Origin: Nitrosomonadaceae bacterium
GTDB lineage: Bacteria > Pseudomonadota > Gammaproteobacteria > Burkholderiales > Nitrosomonadaceae
DNA length: 64,000 nt
Direction of reading: 5' to 3'
Assembly: GCA_014190895.1 (NCBI GenBank)
Contig: BJGV01000001.1
Coordinates: forward strand, 1 to 64,000
The notes under the pieces were generated by a model. That model saw nothing but the letters and a program-made list of their open reading frames with translations, had not been told where the DNA came from and searched no databases. Both the position numbers and the translations under genes were made by a program. Shown in pieces: positions 60,087-64,000 of the stretch. How positions within the stretch are numbered: the stretch's first letter is position 1; each line of letters begins with the position of its first letter.

Positions 60087-61334
60087 ATGAAAAACCAATT
60101 AATTTTTCTAAGCGTCATATCACTATTTCTTCTTAATGCTTGTACTACCGTACCAATAGTTGCATCTACTGCTCCAGAAGAATCACTTATCCCAATTATT
60201 TCGGTACCTCCTGCTCCCTCTACATCCATATCTCCCATCCTCGGTATATCTCCTGCCATCACTTCTAAATCTATATTAAAGGCAGCTGACTGGAGTGCAT
60301 TGCATGGATGGAGGGATGATGATATCTCATTAGCATGGGGTGCATTTTTGCAGAGCTGTGTTGTTTTGAAGAATCAGTCGTTATGGCAGGAAATCTGTAC
60401 CGAAGCAATGTCAATGGAGCAGCCAGATAACAAGATGCTTCGGGAATTCTTCGAGAGTCGTCTGACTCCATACCAAGTGCTTAATTTAGACGGTAACGAG
60501 GATGGATTAATCACTGGATACTATGAACCATTATTAAAAGGGAGCCGTAAACCATCTAGTCAGTTTCCTTATCCTGTTTACAGAGCGCCAGATGAGCTCT
60601 TAACGATTGATTTGAGCGAGATTTATCCAGAACTTAAGGGTATGCGATTACGTGGGCGATTACAAGGACGCAAAGTGTTACCTTATTATAGTCGTTCGGA
60701 GATTGAGAATCCTGCCAGTAATAGTGTTAAATCTTTACAAGGGTATGAACTCCTGTGGGTGGAGAATGCGGTCGAATTATTCTTTTTACAGATTCAAGGA
60801 TCGGGCCGGGTGAAACTTGAGAATGGTGACATTATAAAAATTGGCTATTCTGAGCAAAATGGTCATCCTTATAGATCTATCGGTAAAATATTGATTGGAC
60901 GCGGTGAATTAGCACCAGAGAAAGCTTCTATGCAAGGAATCAAGGAATGGGGCTTTAGAAATCCAAATAGATTGAACGAGTTACTACAACAGAATCCAAG
61001 TTATGTTTTTTTTCGCGAACTTCCTGCTGGTTTATCGGGGCCATTAGGTGCGCTGGGTGTCCCCTTAACTGCGGGTAGGAGTCTTGCTATTGATCCTGTT
61101 GCCATACCTCAGGGGGCCCCTATCTTTCTTGCTACCACTTGGCCGAATAGTCACAAGCAACTTCGTCGATTGATGATGGCACAGGATACCGGCGGAGCTA
61201 TTAAAGGAGGCGTGCGCGCTGATTTCTTCTGGGGCTTTGGTCCAGAAGCGGCTAATCAGGCGGGGAAAATGAAACAAATCGGTAAGATATGGGTGCTGAT
61301 GCCGAATGACTACATACCTAAGTCAGAGAACTGA
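60087..61334 (+). CDS. mltA: Membrane-bound lytic murein transglycosylase A
   Basis: Outer-membrane lipoprotein that cleaves peptidoglycan glycan strands. At 415 residues it has lipobox LLNACT (Cys19), a Pro/Ser-rich linker to about 55, the MltA barrel (GLITGYYEPLLKGSRKP near 140-156), and the 3D catalytic end with DTGGAIKGGVRADFFWGFG near 369-387 carrying the catalytic Asp. It is convergent with dsbC, with 20 bp between. Confidence 0.95.
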   Translation: MKNQLIFLSVISLFLLNACTTVPIVASTAPEESLIPIISVPPAPSTSISPILGISPAITSKSILKAADWSALHGWRDDDISLAWGAFLQSCVVLKNQSLWQEICTEAMSMEQPDNKMLREFFESRLTPYQVLNLDGNEDGLITGYYEPLLKGSRKPSSQFPYPVYRAPDELLTIDLSEIYPELKGMRLRGRLQGRKVLPYYSRSEIENPASNSVKSLQGYELLWVENAVELFFLQIQGSGRVKLENGDIIKIGYSEQNGHPYRSIGKILIGRGELAPEKASMQGIKEWGFRNPNRLNELLQQNPSYVFFRELPAGLSGPLGALGVPLTAGRSLAIDPVAIPQGAPIFLATTWPNSHKQLRRLMMAQDTGGAIKGGVRADFFWGFGPEAANQAGKMKQIGKIWVLMPNDYIPKSEN

Positions 61335-61354
61335 TAGGCCGCAGTTCTGTAATT

Positions 61355-62065
61355 TCATTGAGTATTTGCATCGAGTTTTTTCTCAATTATCTCAGCAGGT
61401 ATCATCCCCAACACAACCGATCCATCAGCAAAGATTAGTGTCGGCGTACTATTAAAGTTATGTTTTTGGCCTATCTGTATTAGCTTAGAGAGCGGTGCAT
61501 TGCAGTTCACCCCAATTGGCGGGATAGATCGCAACATAAGATCATTCCAAGTTTTAAGACGATCCGTAGCGCACCAAACTGCTTTAGAAAGCTCTTTAGA
61601 GCCTTTGAGTATTGGGTATAATATCGTATAGATGGTGACATTGGTTATACCCAGCAATTCTTTTTCCAGGCGCTTGCAGTAGCCGCAGTTAGGGTCCGAG
61701 AAAACTACTAACTTTCGTTGACCATTACCCCTTACCGCTTTGATAGCAAGCTCCAGAGGCAATGAATTAATGTCTATCCGTCTAGCATTTTGTATCGCCT
61801 GCAAACGTTCTTCAGTGAGATTTTTTTCAGTTTTCAGATCAAATACGTGACCAGAAAATAAATAGGCTGCTGTCTCATCGGTGTAAAACAATTTATCGCC
61901 AACCACCACTTCATATAATTCAAGATAAGGAGTTTTTTTAAGGCTCTCTATTTTTGCGTTTGGAAAAAATGTTTCGAGAGTCTTTCTTAGCGATACTTCA
62001 TCTGCATAAGTTGTGCAAGAGAAAAGGCACATTAAGCAGGAGAGAAAGAAGAGTTGTATGCGCAT
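61355..62065 (-). CDS. dsbC: Thiol:disulfide interchange protein DsbC
   Basis: Periplasmic disulfide isomerase. At 236 residues it has a signal peptide (about 1-21), an N-terminal dimerisation domain, and a thioredoxin-fold domain with active site CGYC (Cys127 and Cys130) in FSDPNCGYCKRLE; the cis-Pro is in FNSTPTLIFADG near 205. It may help mature secreted cytochromes. It lies downstream of ubiH on the same strand. Confidence 0.94.
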   Translation of the reverse strand: MRIQLFFLSCLMCLFSCTTYADEVSLRKTLETFFPNAKIESLKKTPYLELYEVVVGDKLFYTDETAAYLFSGHVFDLKTEKNLTEERLQAIQNARRIDINSLPLELAIKAVRGNGQRKLVVFSDPNCGYCKRLEKELLGITNVTIYTILYPILKGSKELSKAVWCATDRLKTWNDLMLRSIPPIGVNCNAPLSKLIQIGQKHNFNSTPTLIFADGSVVLGMIPAEIIEKKLDANTQ

Positions 62066-62137
62066 AAATATAGCAATTTGAGTTGTAAGTTACGGCAATT
62101 TCTTCTAAGCGATTCTGGAATTCATTGTGAAATTAAA

Positions 62138-63307
62138 TTAATGTAGCGCGTGTTGCATCAGGTAGTTTTTTATTCGAGGCAGTTGATTAGTGATTCCTAG
62201 TCCTAAGTTACGTAAACGAGCAATTGTTGGATGAGTGTTGTTAAATAATTTTTGCAGACTATCAGTTGCAAGCTCCATGGTTAATATATCCTCTCTGCGG
62301 GCTCGTTCGTATCGACGTAGCAGACTGTAATCACCACAATCTTTTTGAGGCCTTTGTTTGATAATAGTTTTAGCTAACTCATGAGCATCTCGCAGACCCA
62401 AATTCATACCCTGACCAGCTAAGGGATGGATGCCATGAGCAGCATCACCTATAAGAGCGAGACGGGGTTGTACCAGCCTCTCTACATGTAAAAAATTTAA
62501 TGGAAAAGAGGTTGGTTTTGTAACCAGTTGAACTGCTCCGAGCATATGAAAAGATGCGCTTGCTACCTGTGAGCAAAGTTCTGCTTCGGGCAAATTAAGT
62601 AAGATATTAGCCTGCTCAGTATCGGCCGACCATACCATAGATGTTAATTTTTCTGGCATCGGTAGTAGTGCCAATACTCCATCTCGACGGAACCATTGGT
62701 AAGCAACATTCCGGTGATTAAGTGCAAGACTAAAGTTTGCCACCACACCAATTTGTTGATAAGAACGCTGTGAAATATTAATTCCTGCCTGTGTTCTGAC
62801 CCATGAATTAAGTCCATCTGCACCCACAATTAACGCAGTCTCCAAGACGTTGCCATTCGTTAAATATAGGTCGGCGTGAGATTCGTTCCATTTTATCGAG
62901 GCACATTCAACGTGATTTAATATTTCCACATTATTTTCTGGGCGCTTGAGTAAAGACCAAGCTGTTGCTTGAAGTTGGCGATTTTCTGCTATAAAAGCCA
63001 ATTCACTCATACCGGAATTGTAGGCATTGAAATCAAGACGGGCTGAGTTATCATCCCCGAATACCACCATTTCATAGACTGATGTTATGCGTTCTATATT
63101 AAGTGCTTGCCATACACCAATGCTTTCTAAAAATGCTGAGCTACCCGGACTAATCGCATAAATCCTGCTGTCCCAATCTTTATTTTCTACAGGAAGTATG
63201 GGCGGGTGAGCATCTATCAGCGCTATTTTCAGACCACTCTCTTTGAGAGCCAGCGCGAAGCTTGCGCCAACTAATCCACCACCAATGATAATAATATCAA
63301 ATCTCAT
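62138..63307 (-). CDS. ubiH: FAD-dependent hydroxylase, UbiH/UbiF/VisC family
   Basis: Ubiquinone ring hydroxylase. From the ATG at 63307 it has 389 residues starting MRFDIIIIGGGLVGASFA; a TTG at 63322 is less likely. The FAD motifs are GGGLVGAS (9-16), the DG motif VGADGLNSWVR near 160-170 and GDAAHGIHPLAGQGMNLGL near 287-305. Which ring position (C5, C6 or C8) is hydroxylated cannot be told from sequence alone, so the symbol is tentative. Confidence 0.88.
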   Translation of the reverse strand: MRFDIIIIGGGLVGASFALALKESGLKIALIDAHPPILPVENKDWDSRIYAISPGSSAFLESIGVWQALNIERITSVYEMVVFGDDNSARLDFNAYNSGMSELAFIAENRQLQATAWSLLKRPENNVEILNHVECASIKWNESHADLYLTNGNVLETALIVGADGLNSWVRTQAGINISQRSYQQIGVVANFSLALNHRNVAYQWFRRDGVLALLPMPEKLTSMVWSADTEQANILLNLPEAELCSQVASASFHMLGAVQLVTKPTSFPLNFLHVERLVQPRLALIGDAAHGIHPLAGQGMNLGLRDAHELAKTIIKQRPQKDCGDYSLLRRYERARREDILTMELATDSLQKLFNNTHPTIARLRNLGLGITNQLPRIKNYLMQHALH

Positions 63308-63459
63308 CAGGGGATTATACAAGCGTCTGATGTTTGATAGAACAAGATATCAACAGCTTAGAGGGCTGGGGGCGAGCACACATAAATTAGAATAAATTTA
63401 GATAACGATTAATAAAACATAAAACTAGTGATTTTCAGATCTTTCTTTAACTTGTGCGT

Positions 63460-63488
63460 TTGAGTCAAGGGACTAAATCAGCTAGAAT
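63460..63488 (+). promoter_or_regulatory. Sigma70 promoter of tRNA-Met
   Basis: -35 TTGAGT at 63460-63465 and -10 TAGAAT at 63483-63488 with 17 bp between; the tRNA starts 12 nt after the -10. Good fit for a tRNA promoter. Confidence 0.75.
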
Positions 63489-63499
63489 GCCTAAAATAT

Positions 63500-63576
63500 A
63501 GCGAATTAGCTCAGCCGGTTAGAGCGACGGAATCATAATCCGCAGGTCCCCAGTTCGAATCTGGGATTCGCTACCA
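63500..63576 (+). tRNA. tRNA-Met (anticodon CAT, elongator type)
   Basis: 77 nt with encoded CCA. Acceptor stem AGCGAAT/ATTCGCT, fully paired (A1-T72), which argues against an initiator tRNA. The anticodon loop ATCATAA gives CAT. The stem ACGGA/TCCGC has an A-C mismatch at its top pair (27-43). The GGAATCATAATCC sequence resembles elongator Met tRNAs of betaproteobacteria; a lysidine-modified Ile tRNA is the less likely alternative. Confidence 0.9.
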
Positions 63577-63619
63577 TTTAACCCGTGGTTAATAACTGTG
63601 TTTGATCCCCAGTAAAATT

Positions 63620-64000
63620 TTAACGACAGTCTTGGTAATCACTCTCCATACACTTCGTAGCTAATACTTGTGCTTTTGTTATTTGATCGCGCATCATATA
63701 GGTACTCATAAGATCACGAAGCCTCTCGGCTTTGCTGTCACCCTGAACGGCTGCTAGAATTAACCACTTCTGCGCATGTATGAAATCTTGATCCACCCCC
63801 CGTCCTTTGAGATGCATTAAACCGAGTGCATATTGTGCAGACGTATTTTTTTTCACCGCAGCTTTCCTGTACCAGTGGATTGCTTGCTCATAATTTTTAG
63901 TCATGCCCTCCCCTTCTTCATACATAGCACCAACAAATTGTTGGGCGGATGCATAATTTTGTGTTGCAAGCGACATAAATAAACTGAGCGCCAACTTGAA
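63620..64000 (-). CDS. Sel1/TPR-like repeat protein, 5' end beyond window
   Basis: C-terminal ~127 residues of a protein whose frame runs open to the last base, so the true start is outside. Visible Sel1 repeats are ASAQQFVGAMYEEGEGMTKN followed by YEQAIHWYRKAA, and TSAQYALGLMHLKGRGVDQD followed by FIHAQKWLILAA. It ends with a Cys-containing stretch CMESDYQDCR. Sel1 proteins are helical scaffolds, often secreted or periplasmic; no specific role can be given. A TTG at 63994 is not a credible start because the preceding residues continue the repeat. Confidence 0.85.
   Translation of the reverse strand, partial: FKLALSLFMSLATQNYASAQQFVGAMYEEGEGMTKNYEQAIHWYRKAAVKKNTSAQYALGLMHLKGRGVDQDFIHAQKWLILAAVQGDSKAERLRDLMSTYMMRDQITKAQVLATKCMESDYQDCR

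Overview
The window looks like chromosome from a low-GC betaproteobacterium, most plausibly near Nitrosomonadales. This rests on gene order and protein types, not on a search. Supporting blocks are ilvB-ilvN-ilvC-psd-pssA-leuA, hflK-hflC-DUF2065-hisZ-purA, rppH divergent from proS, metX-metW, hrcA-hemH next to nadK-recN, queA-tgt-yajC-secD-secF, the Acidithiobacillus-type gshA with gshB, a two-subunit glycine decarboxylase, and a hopanoid operon. The exact genus cannot be fixed from sequence reading. No rRNA, insertion sequence, prophage or CRISPR array is visible.

Layout. 0-9 kb: tRNA-Arg(CCG), a membrane-anchored cytochrome c, apaH without a normal start codon, an acyltransferase, a PfkB kinase, and the gcv genes (gcvT, gcvH, gcvPA, tpx, gcvPB). 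9-19 kb: gshA-gshB, metX-metW, ampG-xth, pyrE, a GNAT gene, purA, hisZ. 19-32 kb: DUF2065, hflC, hflK, hfq (hflX is absent from its usual place), rppH/proS, then the branched-chain amino acid and phosphatidylethanolamine block. 32-38 kb: rpsO-pnp, dksA, a tRNA operon (Pro, Arg, His), a TerB/J-domain co-chaperone and a ComEA-like protein. 38-46.5 kb: the hopanoid operon hpnH-hpnM-hpnN-mlaA-shc-hpnG. 46.5-48 kb: tRNA-Leu and an outer-membrane beta-barrel of Bacteroidetes type. 48-64 kb: queuosine and Sec translocon genes, a DedA protein, hemH, hrcA, nadK, recN, crcB, mltA, dsbC, ubiH, tRNA-Met and a Sel1-repeat gene cut by the window end.

How it fits together. Most genes are biosynthetic or housekeeping. 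The most coherent accessory system is the hopanoid operon. It contains the cyclase (shc), two side-chain enzymes (hpnH, hpnG), an inner-membrane RND transporter (hpnN), a periplasmic MlaC-like carrier (hpnM) and an MlaA-like outer-membrane lipoprotein with a long extra tail. Together these could move hopanoids across the whole envelope. Genes for squalene synthesis (hpnC, hpnD, hpnE) are not in this window.

Points most worth checking: apaH (and possibly a GNAT gene) with only AUA/AUU available as start; an Hfq with Glu where the proximal-face Phe is expected; tpx inside the gcv operon; the Bacteroidetes-like porin; the hopanoid MlaA; and several well-formed inverted repeats in intergenic DNA.
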